Source: Actinomyces lilanjuaniae
GTDB taxonomy: Bacteria; Actinomycetota; Actinomycetes; Actinomycetales; Actinomycetaceae
Direction of reading: 5' to 3'
Length of the DNA stretch: 64,000 nt
NCBI RefSeq assembly: GCF_003606385.1
Contig: NZ_CP032514.1
Location: 558,001-622,000 of the forward strand
How positions within the stretch are numbered: position 1 is the stretch's first letter; the number at the start of each line of letters is the position of its first letter. Below the pieces are notes generated by a model that did not search any database, was not told the origin of the DNA, and worked only from the letters and a program-made list of their open reading frames with translations. A program made the translations under genes and the position numbers. Below are positions 39,069-48,147 of the stretch, piece after piece.

Positions 39069-39713
39069 ATGATCCGGGTTGTCGCGGTCGATGACGACCA
39101 GTTTGTGCTGGGTGCCCTGCGCTCCTACCTCTCAGCTGCGGAGGGGATCGAGGTCCTCAGCACCTTCACCATAGCCACTGACGCCCTGGCCTTTATGAGC
39201 CGCATGCCGGTAGACGTCCTCATCACCGACATACGCATGCTCCCCGTAGACGGCTTGGAGCTGCTGGCGCGCGTCAAGGCGAGGTACCCGGACACGGCGG
39301 TCCTCGTGCTGACCTCCTTCGACGACGACTCCGCCATGATTGAGGCCCTGTCCCAGCAGGCCAGCGGGTTCCTCCTCAAGGACGCCGATCCGGAGGAGGT
39401 CGTGCAGGCCGTGCGTGCAGCCAGCACCGGGGGGACCACGATCTCACCCCGTGCCACCTCCCGGCTGATCTCGGAGGGCTACCTGCGGGAGGCCCGGGTG
39501 CCCGCCCGCCCGGACCTCACGGGTGCAGAACGTGAGGTGCTCACGCTGCTGTGCGAGGGCTACTCCAACGCGGAGATTGCCGATAGGCTCGTTGTCGCGG
39601 AGTCCACGGTCAAGACCCACGTCTCCAGCCTCATGAGGAAGTACGGGGTGACCTCACGCCTCAAGCTGGTGGTGGCCGTCCACCAGGAGGAGGCTGGCGG
39701 GTCGGGCGGCTGA
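39069..39713 (+). CDS. LuxR/NarL-family response regulator
   Basis: 214-residue regulator: receiver domain 1-120 with acidic pair VAVDDDQ, phospho-Asp in VDVLITDIRMLP (D54), Thr/Lys switch in VLTSFDDDSA and FLLKDADPEE; linker; LuxR-type helix-turn-helix (LTGAEREVLTLLCEGYSNAE, IADRLVVAESTVKTHVSSLM). ATG at 39069 gives the canonical receiver N-terminus; an upstream in-frame ATG at 39024 is possible if the transcript is leaderless. Divergent from its kinase and convergent with the defensin operon. Likely targets are the defensin promoter or the ABC efflux operon, by position only. Confidence 0.93.
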   Translation: MIRVVAVDDDQFVLGALRSYLSAAEGIEVLSTFTIATDALAFMSRMPVDVLITDIRMLPVDGLELLARVKARYPDTAVLVLTSFDDDSAMIEALSQQASGFLLKDADPEEVVQAVRAASTGGTTISPRATSRLISEGYLREARVPARPDLTGAEREVLTLLCEGYSNAEIADRLVVAESTVKTHVSSLMRKYGVTSRLKLVVAVHQEEAGGSGG

Positions 39714-39799
39714 GAGGCGACTGGCTAAAGCCCCTGGCAAGGCCTCCTGACCCGCCAGCTGGCCGTCTCCTGCCTCTCCGTCCTTTTGAGCTACCCGCC

Positions 39800-41278
39800 T
39801 CAGTGCTGACGTGGCTGACCTGTCTGGTCCGCCTCGTCATGGTCGCCCGTGCCCACTGGCGGTACGGTCGGCAGCCGCAGCCTGCCCCGGCCGTACCAGG
39901 TGGTGGTCGGTCCGGGGTGGTCCGGGCTCTCCCGGCAGGGCAGGTCCTGGTCGGCCGGGGCTGGGCAGGCTGCGGGTGCGGCCAGGTCGAGGAGAAGACC
40001 TGGCGCCTGTGGAGCGGGGACACCCTGGGACAGGAGGACGGCCACCGCAGCAGCAGCCAGCGGGGTGGCGAAGGAGGTCCCGCTGCGGTACCAGTAGTAG
40101 CGGCACCGCTGGCCCCCCTCGCCGCAGTCGGAGACCACGTCGGGCAGCAGCGAGACCCCCTCCTCGTCGGTGCCCCCGCTGCGGACGACATCTGTGGGTG
40201 CGGTAGTGAGGATCGCGGACTCCAGCCCGTGCGGTGTGTCGGTGTCGTCGTACCAGACGGGTGCGCCGCCGGGCGCGGCGATGTCAACCGCGCTGCCCAC
40301 GTTGGAGTAGAAGGTCCGGGCTCCCGCCGGGTCGAGGGCGCCCACGGTGAGGACGTGCTCAGACTGGGCGGGCATGGTCACGCACTGGTCGGTGACCGGG
40401 CGCTCGCCCTGCCCGGACCATCCGATGGAGGAGGAGTCTGCGGTGCCCTGGTCGAGGTCGAAGGACTCGTTGCCGGCGGCAGCCACCATGATGACACCGT
40501 GGTGGGCTGCGTACTCCAGGGCGGAGGTGATGGTAGCCAGGTCCTGAGCCTGTTCCTGGCGCTCCTGGTCGGTGTCACCTGGGGCGTCGGGGCAGTAGCG
40601 GAACCAGGGGTCGGTGGTAAAGCTGAGGACAAGGACGTCCAGGCCCGTGTCCGCCGCGTACCTGAGGGCCTGGGCGACGGCCTCGGCGTAGAAGCGGCCT
40701 GTCGCGTCACCGGCCTTGAGGCTGACGATGCTGGCACCGGGGGCGGCACCCACGATGCCGTGCCCGTCTACGTCGGCGGTGATGAGCCCGGCGATCTCGG
40801 TGCCGTGGCCGTAGGGGTCGTGCGCCGGGTCGAGGTCGGGGCACTCGCTGCCCGGTGTGCAGTCGGAGGGGAGGAAAGACCGGCTGCGCTCAGCGTCGTA
40901 GGACGAGGCGATCTCGGGGTGGGTGGCATCGACCCCGCTGTCCATGACTCCGACGGAGACCCCCTGTCCGTCCTCCTGCGAGACCGTGCCCTCGCGCCAG
41001 TCCAGATACCACTGCTGGGCGGCAAGGGGGTCCTCCCCAGGAGGATCGAGGCTGCCGGGGCTGCTAGGGCTCTCAGCGTGCTGCTGGGCGGGACCCTGGC
41101 CCGGCGGGGGCTGGAGTGCCAGGGCGGGGGCGGTCCAGACCGCCAGGAGCGTGAGCACAGCGGCCAGGGAGCGCACCGGCAGCCAGGCGGGCCGCCGGGC
41201 TGCCGCCTCGCGTCCCGGGACGTCCCGGACCACGCATGCGTGTCGGGTCCGTGCGCGGGGGCGGTTCGGGTTCACCAT
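39800..41278 (-). CDS. Secreted S8 subtilisin-like serine protease
   Basis: Last gene of the defensin operon, 492 residues. A long basic N-terminus precedes a signal sequence (VRSLAAVLTLLAVWTAPALA). The catalytic triad is complete: Asp in VGVMDSGVDATHPE (D113), His in DPYGHGTEIAGLIT (H158), Ser in RSGTSFATPLAAAAVAVLLS (about 410); the oxyanion Asn lies in MVAAAGNESFD. Extra cysteines (for example SDCTPGSECPD) suggest disulfides. Its start overlaps the preceding gene (ATGGTGA). Expected role: extracytoplasmic cleavage of the exported precursor or of the S9 product, comparable to subtilases that remove leaders in other peptide systems. This role is inferred from position. Confidence 0.88.
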   Translation of the reverse strand: MVNPNRPRARTRHACVVRDVPGREAAARRPAWLPVRSLAAVLTLLAVWTAPALALQPPPGQGPAQQHAESPSSPGSLDPPGEDPLAAQQWYLDWREGTVSQEDGQGVSVGVMDSGVDATHPEIASSYDAERSRSFLPSDCTPGSECPDLDPAHDPYGHGTEIAGLITADVDGHGIVGAAPGASIVSLKAGDATGRFYAEAVAQALRYAADTGLDVLVLSFTTDPWFRYCPDAPGDTDQERQEQAQDLATITSALEYAAHHGVIMVAAAGNESFDLDQGTADSSSIGWSGQGERPVTDQCVTMPAQSEHVLTVGALDPAGARTFYSNVGSAVDIAAPGGAPVWYDDTDTPHGLESAILTTAPTDVVRSGGTDEEGVSLLPDVVSDCGEGGQRCRYYWYRSGTSFATPLAAAAVAVLLSQGVPAPQAPGLLLDLAAPAACPAPADQDLPCRESPDHPGPTTTWYGRGRLRLPTVPPVGTGDHDEADQTGQPRQH

Positions 41279-41652
41279 CGGGCGACCTCCTCGTAGAGCT
41301 CGCGCACCGGCGCCACGGTAAGGATGACTGACTCGTTGTGCTCCACCCAGGACACGTACCGGCAGTCCTGGTCCGGCGGGGCGATCTCCCGGCCGATGAC
41401 GAGGTCCACCCGGTGGCCCTGTCTGCGGGCGGCGAGCACGAGCGCGGCGTCCTTCTCAATGTCACCGGACAGTTCACTGCCCTCCTTGACCAGGGCGCGG
41501 CGCAGCTGGAGGAGCTCGGCCTCGACCTGGTTGCGGGGCCTGGGGGAGGGCTGGCCGGTGCGGGGCAGCCACCCCCTCATCCCTCCTTGCTGCCGTGAGG
41601 ACAGGACGGTGCGTACGGACTGCCTGATGTCCGTGCGGGTGCGGTGGTTCAT
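41272..41652 (-). CDS. Unknown small protein in the defensin operon
   Basis: 126 residues; ATG at 41652 overlaps the S9 gene stop (ATGA) and has AAAGGAACT upstream; its own stop overlaps the S8 start. The N-terminal half is basic (RTDIRQSVRTVLSSRQQGGM), the middle helical (QVEAELLQLRRALVKEGSEL), the end acidic and aromatic (CRYVSWVEHNESVILTVAPV). No signal peptide or membrane segment. I do not recognise a family. Coupling to two proteases suggests an adaptor, inhibitor or recognition role. Confidence 0.7.
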   Translation of the reverse strand: MNHRTRTDIRQSVRTVLSSRQQGGMRGWLPRTGQPSPRPRNQVEAELLQLRRALVKEGSELSGDIEKDAALVLAARRQGHRVDLVIGREIAPPDQDCRYVSWVEHNESVILTVAPVRELYEEVARW

Positions 41653-43866
41653 GGCTGTGAGTTCCTTTCTGTGGGGTGCGGGTCGTCCTGCTGCTGGTGC
41701 GTCTGGCCCGGGCTTGTCGGGTCCGGCCGGGCTGTGTGGACTGGGCGGCTGTGGGGAGGGTGGCTGCGCATCCACTCCTCCTCCAGGTGTCGGCGCTCTA
41801 GGAGTGCCTGCCGGGAGGAGAAGACGTGCCCCTCCTCGGGGAAGACGGCCAGCATGGTGTCGGCCTGCGCGGCCAGGAGGTTCTCGTGGAGGGCCAGAGA
41901 CTGCTGCGGGGTGGTAGCGGAGTTCTGGTCGCTGCCGCCGCAGCTGATGAGGAAGGGGGTGCCCCGGTGCGCGCCCGCCCGGGGGAGCACGCTCATGACG
42001 CGGTAGAGCCCCGGGTGTGAGGCGGCCGTGCGGTGGTCGTGCTCAAAGCCGTGCGGGGTCGCGTAGCGGTCGTAGGCGCCGCTGCGCAGAAGGGCACCCG
42101 CCGGTGAGCACAGGCCGCGCAGCACGGCGACGGCCGCCAGCGCCGCACCAAAGCTGTGCCCGCCCAGGAAGGGGGTGTCCTGGGCGCTACCTGGACCGTC
42201 CCCGAGCTCGGTGCTGATGACCACCAGCGCCGCGCGCCATGCCTGATGCAGCTCGGAGAGAAGCCCCTCCGGCTCCAGGGCTGCCAGGTGGTGGTAGTCG
42301 ATACCCACGCGCACAACCGGCCGCGTCCCTGCGTGGCACCAGGCCGCGTCCCCCACGGGCAGGGTGCCCAGGTCGACGCCGTGGCGCACGCCCCGGCCGC
42401 CCACGGGTGCCGCCGGGAGGTCACCGGAGTCGTCGAACCACACCAGGGGCGTCTGCGTGCCCGCTGGGTCGCTGGTCACCACCTCGACCACGTGCCCCTC
42501 CTCCCGCCGTGCCAGGAGCAGCCCGGGCCGCCCGGCTACCGGGTCCTGCACGGAGGGGCACCACAGGGCGGGAGTATGCGGGTGCGCGGCTGGGGGCGGC
42601 GGGGGTCCGGGCGGGTCGTCGCGCACGACGGGGCTGACCTGCCAGGCGCCGGGGACCATGGGGACCTCCTGGTGCCCCTGGCCCCCCTGGGTCATGACCG
42701 TGACCACGCCGTCGGCCTCCTCCTGGAGGTGGGTCACGTCTGTGCCGTCGCTCCACGACCCGGTGGCCCACCGCAGGAGGTGGGGCTCCGCGTGCTCCAC
42801 CCACGCGCCGCTGAGCCCGGGTACGCCCGTGTAGTGGTCCACCCGGGCCACGACGCGGGCCAGGACGCTGCCGTCGCTCACCCGGTAGGAGGTGGTGGCG
42901 GTCTCCAGGCGCTCGGTAAAGACCACTACCGGCTGGCCGCTCAGGTGCTGGTGGGCTACCGAGCCCCGGGGAGGTCCCCGACCAGGGAGGGGGACCAGGT
43001 GCCGTCGGGGCCTGGGCGACCAGATGGTGGGGGACATGGTCCTCGTGGAGGAAGGCGGACAGCTCCCGGGGCGTCTGAGCCAGGCCGACCACCAGCGTCC
43101 CCGGTGTCTTCCGGGCCGCAGTCTCCTGGGTGCTTGGCTCCTGCGTCTCCAGGAGCACCACGACCCCCCTGGGCAGGCCGGGCAGAGGGCGGGGGCCGAC
43201 CATGACGGTGCACAGGGCGGCCTCAAAGAGCTCGGTCACCAGCGCCTGCGGCCAGGCGCGGTCGTCGCGGCTCCTCACGAGGGCAGAGGAGGAGGGGCTG
43301 TGCTCCTGGCGCAGCCAGACCACCTGGTCGCCCAGCCGCCACAGGCGGGTTTCCTGCGCCGGGTTGCTTCGCAGGCCCAGCAGCGAGCGGGTGCTGGTGC
43401 CCCAGGTGGTGGGGGCGGTGGCAGCGTGCTCGTGGTGCTCGTCGTGCTCGTGGAGGCGTACGGTGACGTGCCCGTCGTCCTGGTGGTGGGCGACCACCCA
43501 TCCGCCGGGGCCGTGGGGCAGGGGCAGCCCGCTGGCCTGCTGCGAGAGCAGGGTGCGGGCTTCGCCCTCCACGGCTCCGGCGTAGCCGGTGGGCACAGGT
43601 GAGGGGATAGTGTCCCCGCAGAGGCGGTCGTAGGCCGTGCCCCGGTGCCTGATGAGGTCCAGCCGGGCACGGGGGAGGCTGCGGTAGGCGGGCGCCTCCA
43701 GGACGGCCTGCCTACCGCACGGCAGGGTGAGCGTGTGGACGGCCAGCCGGTCCAGCCCGGCCGACACCGCCCGGACCGAGACCGGCGCGGCGGGTGGGAG
43801 GCTGGCCTGCGCGGCGACCTGAACGGCGGCGGCGTCCGGGGGCTGCGGGGTGGCGTCGTACCTCAT
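41649..43866 (-). pseudogene. S9 prolyl-oligopeptidase-like protease (two indels)
   Basis: Intended protein about 739 residues, typical for the S9 family with an N-terminal propeller and C-terminal alpha/beta hydrolase. The hydrolase part has the nucleophile in FLGGHSFGAALAAVAVLRGL, a likely Asp region ISCGGSDQNSATTP and the His in VFPEEGHVFSSRQALLERR; upstream, propeller-like repeats such as TTSYRVSDGSVLARVVARVD. ATG at 43866 overlaps the exporter stop (ATGA). Two single-base deletions (about 43008 and 42961) break the propeller, with PDGTWSPSLVGDLPGAR in a third frame between them. In class III lanthipeptide systems S9 enzymes cut leaders; a similar role here is plausible. Breaks probably reflect sequencing error. 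Confidence 0.78.
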
Positions 43867-45634
43867 GGCAGCCGGTCTCCCGCTCCCGCCAGGGCGGAGG
43901 CGCGTGCGGGGCGCACCTCGCTCAGCCGCCCGCCCTCCATGCGGTAGGTGCGGTCGGTCACGGCGGACAGCCTGGCGTCGTGGGTGGTGACGATGACGCA
44001 GTGGGTGCGGCGCAGGGTCAGCAGCACGCTGATGAACCGCCGGGTGGACTCGTCGTCCAGGGCGGAGGTGGGCTCGTCGAGCAGGAGCACCCGGGGTGAG
44101 AGGGCCAGCATCCGCGCGATGGCCAGGCGGGCGCGCTCGCCTCCGCTGACCCGCATGCCGTGCTCGCCCATCATGGTGGTCATCCCGGAGCGGTCGCCCA
44201 GCCGGGAGAGGTCCAGGCCCATCTGGCGGCACAGCAAGTCCACCTGGTCCTCACGGATTCCCGGACGGGCCAGGGTGAAGTTCTCCAGCAGGGTGGCGCT
44301 GCGGAAGAACGGGTCCTGGGGCAGAGCTGGACGATGCGGTTCCACCTGGCGGAGCCCGTGTCCGCGGGGGACAGGCCGCCAAAGGTGATGTGACCGCGCT
44401 CGGGTCGGTTGGCCCCGGCGATGAGGCTGAGCAGGGTGGACTTGCCCGAGCCGGAGGGGCCCACCACGCTGACGATCTCCCCGCAGCGCGCCGTAAGGCT
44501 GACTGAGTGGAGCAGGGTGGTGGTACCCGAGTCGTTGGGGACGGAGAAGTCGACCTCCCGGACGATGAGTGAGCCGGTGTCCAGCACGTCCACGGGCTCT
44601 GCCGGCGGCTCGTACCATTCCTCGTCCTTCTCCAGGAAGCCGTGGACGCGCACGAGCGCGGCCCAGGTGGAGGCCAGCGCGGTGCGTATCCCGGAGGCGG
44701 ACTGGAGCGGCTCGTAGAGCTGGGGAGCCAGGGTGATGAGGGCGGCCAGGGAGCCGACCGTCATCTCCCCGCGGATCACGCTGTGCCCCCCGATGACAAG
44801 GATGGCCACCGTCCCCAGGGAGCCCGCCAGGTCCAGGGAGGAGGAGAAGGCTGTCTCGATGGTGATCATGCGCGTGTAGGTGCGCCGGACCTCTGCGGCG
44901 GTCTGCCTGGCCTGCTGCTGGTCCACCTCGGTGTCGGCCACCGTGCGGGAGAACAGGTGCCCGGCCACGCCCGTGCGCTCCATGACGGTGCCGCTGAAGG
45001 AGGACATGGCGTCGAGCATGCGGTCGGTGGTGGCGGCGAGCCTGCGTGAGACCCCCTCGGTGGGCAGGATGAGGACCAGCCCCAGGCCCAGGACCACCAG
45101 GGTGATGGTGACCGAGCGTGAGGACATGATGGTGACTAGGACCACCAGGCGGGTGATGAGCCCGAAGACCTGGGGCAGGATGCTGGAGACAAAGGACTGT
45201 GCCTGCTCGGTGTCGTTGGTGATACGGGAGAGCATGGCGCCGCTGGGCTCGGCTCCCACGGCTGAGGAGGGCAGCCGGGTGAGCTTACCGAGCATGAGCA
45301 CGCGCAGCCGTTCCTGGAATCGCTGCCCGGTGGAGGCCGTGACACGCTGCTCGATCACGTTGGCTGCCGTGCTGGCCAGTGCGGCACCGGCGGCCAGCAG
45401 CGCGGGGATGACGACCGCTGAGGCCAGGGAGGCGCCGGGCCGGGTGCCGTCGATGACGCGCTGGAGCATGAGCGGGGAGACGGTCGCCAGGCCGGACTGG
45501 ATGGCTAGCAGGATGGTGATGATGATCACCGAGGGGGTCATGGCCCGCAGCGCCCGGCCGGTGGCGCTGGAGCGGGACAGCACCCGCCGCCCAGCGGTGC
45601 CTACGCCTGTGGGACCAGGTGACGCTGCCGCCAT
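43863..45634 (-). pseudogene. ABC exporter, fused membrane and ATPase domains (one indel)
   Basis: Half-size exporter of about 590 residues intended. ATG at 45634 has GGGAGGTG upstream and lies inside the end of the MauE-type gene (34-base overlap). Six membrane helices about 30-300 (SVIIITILLAIQSGLATVSP onward), then the ATPase with Walker A VVGPSGSGKSTLLSLIAGAN, signature MRVSGGERARLAIARMLALS, Walker B RVLLLDEPTSALDDES and switch His VTTHDARLSA. A single-base deletion near 44320, just before the Q-loop LPQDPFFRSATLLENF, splits the gene. No C39 peptidase domain is present, so leader removal must be done by other proteins. The likely exporter of the defensin precursor. Confidence 0.82.
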
Positions 45635-46455
45635 GACTGAAGCACCTCCCTGCACTCCTGGAGCCCGGAGCGCACCTGTGCCCCGGCGGGGTTGGAGCTG
45701 TCCAGGGAGACCACGGCCGGGAAGGAGGAGATGTCCACCCCAGCCTGGCGCAGAGCGGCAGCAGGCTGGGAGTCCTGGTCCACCCAGCTGACCGTGCCTG
45801 CCGCCTCGGTGTCGCTGACGTCGTGGTTCTCCATGATCTTCAGGGCGGAGCAGGCCGGGCAGGTGGGGGAGAGGACCACCAGGAGGCGGTCGTGGTGCTC
45901 CTGGCTGGCCCGGGCGCTGGCGGACTCGCGCCCGCGCAGGAGCTGGAGGGCCAGCGTCATGACCAGGGCGGTGGCCATGGCGGCGGCCAGGCGGGCGGGG
46001 CGGGCAGCGGTGAGGCCGTCCCCTAGGAGGGCAGCCAGTCCCAGGGCGGCGGAGGTCAGGGCGCACCCCCAGATGTGGAGGGGGCCGACCGTCATGCCCT
46101 CCACGCCAAAGCAGCCGCACTCCTGCCCCCTCAGGGTGGTGGCGCCCACCACGAAGGCGGCGTAGACGGTGGCGAGCACCAGGCAGGCCAGGCGCAGGCT
46201 GGGCAGACTGAGCGCCACGGCAGAGGCAAGCACCTCGACCGAGACGACAAGGCCCAGGGACAGGTGGAGACGCAGGAAGTTCGCCCCCTGGGGCCAGGCC
46301 AGGCGGGCTTGCGCAGCAGCCCAGGTCTTGGCGGCGGCGGTGCCCAGCAGGACGCCGACGGCCCCTCCGGCAAGAAGAGTGACGAGCAGGGTGCCGGTGG
46401 CTGCCCGGGCCAGGAGGGTGGTGAGCAGGGGGGTTATGGTGATCATGTCGGTCAT
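45601..46455 (-). CDS. MauE-like membrane protein fused to thioredoxin-like domain
   Basis: 284 residues. The first 175 form a polytopic MauE/DoxX-type domain with the characteristic ECGCFG motif (C113, C115) between helices. The C-terminal 100 residues begin RLLVVLSPTCPACSALKIME with a CPAC redox pair (C199, C202), and end with a cis-Pro region SSFPAVVSLDSS. This pairs a membrane redox carrier with a thiol oxidase/isomerase domain, as needed to form three disulfides in a defensin. ATG at 46455 overlaps the previous stop (ATGA) and follows AAGGAGA. Disulfide role is inferred from motifs and context. Confidence 0.8.
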   Translation of the reverse strand: MTDMITITPLLTTLLARAATGTLLVTLLAGGAVGVLLGTAAAKTWAAAQARLAWPQGANFLRLHLSLGLVVSVEVLASAVALSLPSLRLACLVLATVYAAFVVGATTLRGQECGCFGVEGMTVGPLHIWGCALTSAALGLAALLGDGLTAARPARLAAAMATALVMTLALQLLRGRESASARASQEHHDRLLVVLSPTCPACSALKIMENHDVSDTEAAGTVSWVDQDSQPAAALRQAGVDISSFPAVVSLDSSNPAGAQVRSGLQECREVLQSWRQRHLVPQA

Positions 46456-46772
46456 GGCTGTGTCTCCTTGTGTGTCGTGGTGTCTGCGTCAGTGGGTGCG
46501 GGGGCTGTGGGGTCCTTCGTCTCGACGAGCACCCCGGAGGCGACTGCGGTCTCAAGGAGCTCGGAGGCAGAGCTGGAGGTGGTGCCGGAGGCGGAGTCGG
46601 AGGTCGTGTCGGAGCTGGTACCGGGCGCCCCAGTCAGGGCGGCGTGGAGGACCGTCCCGGTGTCCTCGTCAATCTCATGGACGGACAGCCGGTGCAGGTC
46701 CGCGAGGGTCCAGCCACCGTTCTTCAGGTGTGTCAGGCTCATTCCGTCAGCGAGCCGCCAGCCTCTAGCCAT
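46452..46772 (-). CDS. Unknown small acidic protein in the defensin operon
   Basis: 106 residues from ATG at 46772 (a GTG at 46784 is an alternative), overlapping the end of the 403-residue gene and overlapping the next start by ATGA. The first half ADGMSLTHLKNGGWTLADLH and LSVHEIDEDTGTVLHAALTG loosely resembles PqqD-like peptide-recognition domains, followed by a Ser/Thr/Asp-rich stretch and ELLETAVASGVLVE. The similarity is too weak for a family call. If it is PqqD-like, it would bind the conserved leader. Confidence 0.6.
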   Translation of the reverse strand: MARGWRLADGMSLTHLKNGGWTLADLHRLSVHEIDEDTGTVLHAALTGAPGTSSDTTSDSASGTTSSSASELLETAVASGVLVETKDPTAPAPTDADTTTHKETQP

Positions 46773-47950
46773 GACGTCACCCACCTTTCTGTCTCTACGG
46801 TCTTCTTGACGCTGAGCGCGTACTTCTGTCTGAGGAAGGGGTCCTGGCCGATGCGCCTCATGCCGTCGGCGTCAATGAGGCCCCGGGCGGCCAGGCTGCC
46901 CTGGGCCAGCTCCTCCTCCCACCTCTGCCAGACCTGGGGGGCCTCCCGGACGGCCTGGAGCCGGGCGGCGGCATGGTCGTCCACGGGGTCGCGGCCGTAG
47001 CGCTGGCACAGGGCGGCGTCTAGGGTGCGTAGCCCGTTGGGCAGGGTGATGGCGCGCTGCGTGGCTGGCACCTGGGCGAAGGCCGCCAGCACCTGCGGGT
47101 CGTGCGCGGGGCGGTAGGGGGCGAGGGCGCTGGTGGCCGGGTCCTCCGCAGCGATCCAGAGCAGCTGGCTGGTGCGGGGCGGCAGGTCCTTGACGGCCTC
47201 CTGCCAGGAGGTCAGGGAGACCATCCGGGCGACGTCGATCATCTGGATGGCCTCACCAGCCAGCCACTGGGGGTCCAGGTCCAGCTCCGGCTCGGCAGCC
47301 TCCGGGGCCGTCCCGGTGGAGTCAGCGGAGTCAAGGGAGCCAGGGGAGGCTTCGGGGGCGTCTGCCGGGACGGGGCCGGGCTGAGAGGAGCGGGACTTGT
47401 CGCGCCTGAGCAGCCTCTGGAGAAAGGCAGGGTAGGCGCTGCCAGCCTCCTCCCGCGTCTCCCCCTCGACGGCTCCGATGAGGTCGCGCACGCCCCGGGC
47501 GTCGACGACGGCGGTGGCGCTCCTCCTCTGCTCGCCCTGCGGGGAGGACTCTGGCTGTCGTGAGGTGATGTCGCTGAGGTAGCGGGTGATCATGTGGTCC
47601 ACGGGCAGGGCTGACTGGACGGCGCCCCGGGCCCCGTAGCGGGCCAGTGAGGCGGCCAGGAGCCGCTCCGCGCTCTCCAGGCTGCGGGTGCCGGGGTCGT
47701 CACCCTCCTGGGCCTGGGGCGTGATCTCCTCGCCGCTGAGGACAGTTCCGGGAGTCCGCTGGAGCACGTCGGTGAAGACGGAGCGGCCGAACGGTGGGCG
47801 CAGGCCCGCGATACGGGCGAGCACGAACATGAGGTTTGCGGAGGCGTGCTCGTCGGCCAGGGTCTTCTCATCGACCTGCTGCCAGGTTCCCTCCTTGTAC
47901 CGCAGCAGCGCTGGGGTGGCGTTCCATGGTGGATCGGTCTGGGTAGTCAT
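46739..47950 (-). CDS. Unknown 403-residue protein, first large gene of the defensin operon
   Basis: ATG at 47950, 42 bases after the coreless leader stop. No signal peptide or membrane segment; Cys-poor. N-terminal part: PALLRYKEGTWQQVDEKTLA and ANLMFVLARIAGLRPPFGRS; a Ser/Pro/Glu-rich linker about 190-225; C-terminal part LAGEAIQMIDVARMVSLTSW, GLRTLDAALCQRYGRDPVDD, RIGQDPFLRQKYALSVKKTV. I do not recognise the fold. Lack of any lanthipeptide dehydratase, cyclase or radical-SAM motif argues against classical RiPP modification. Its position next to the precursor genes suggests a precursor-binding or immunity role. The stop overlaps the next small gene. Confidence 0.75.
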   Translation of the reverse strand: MTTQTDPPWNATPALLRYKEGTWQQVDEKTLADEHASANLMFVLARIAGLRPPFGRSVFTDVLQRTPGTVLSGEEITPQAQEGDDPGTRSLESAERLLAASLARYGARGAVQSALPVDHMITRYLSDITSRQPESSPQGEQRRSATAVVDARGVRDLIGAVEGETREEAGSAYPAFLQRLLRRDKSRSSQPGPVPADAPEASPGSLDSADSTGTAPEAAEPELDLDPQWLAGEAIQMIDVARMVSLTSWQEAVKDLPPRTSQLLWIAAEDPATSALAPYRPAHDPQVLAAFAQVPATQRAITLPNGLRTLDAALCQRYGRDPVDDHAAARLQAVREAPQVWQRWEEELAQGSLAARGLIDADGMRRIGQDPFLRQKYALSVKKTVETERWVTSWLEAGGSLTE

Positions 47951-47991
47951 GGATAGGTCTCAATCGGGTCGGGGCGCTCAGAGAGCAGTGG

Positions 47992-48069
47992 TTATCTGGT
48001 TTGGGAGTGCAGGGCCTGGGTGAAGTCGGCGCCAGCCAGGGCGGTGGTGCGGCGGATGAATGGGGGCAC
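47992..48069 (-). CDS. Coreless defensin leader peptide gene
   Basis: GTG at 48069 with AAAAGGAGAACACC upstream encodes 25 residues: PPFIRRTTALAGADFTQALH then SQTR and TAA. Residues 4-20 are almost identical to the leader of the adjacent defensin precursor; at DNA level 49 of 51 bases match (48010-48060 against 48360-48410), and the ribosome sites match too. No Cys-rich core follows in any frame before the next gene at 47950. It is either a decayed duplicate or a functional leader acting on the processing machinery. Confidence 0.75.
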   Translation of the reverse strand: MPPFIRRTTALAGADFTQALHSQTR

Positions 48070-48147
48070 GGTGTTCTCCTTTTGCTAATCTATCTTTACA
48101 GATGTTGGAGTAATTTTGTTGCCCGAATGGTGGTCCTGCCTGTGAGG

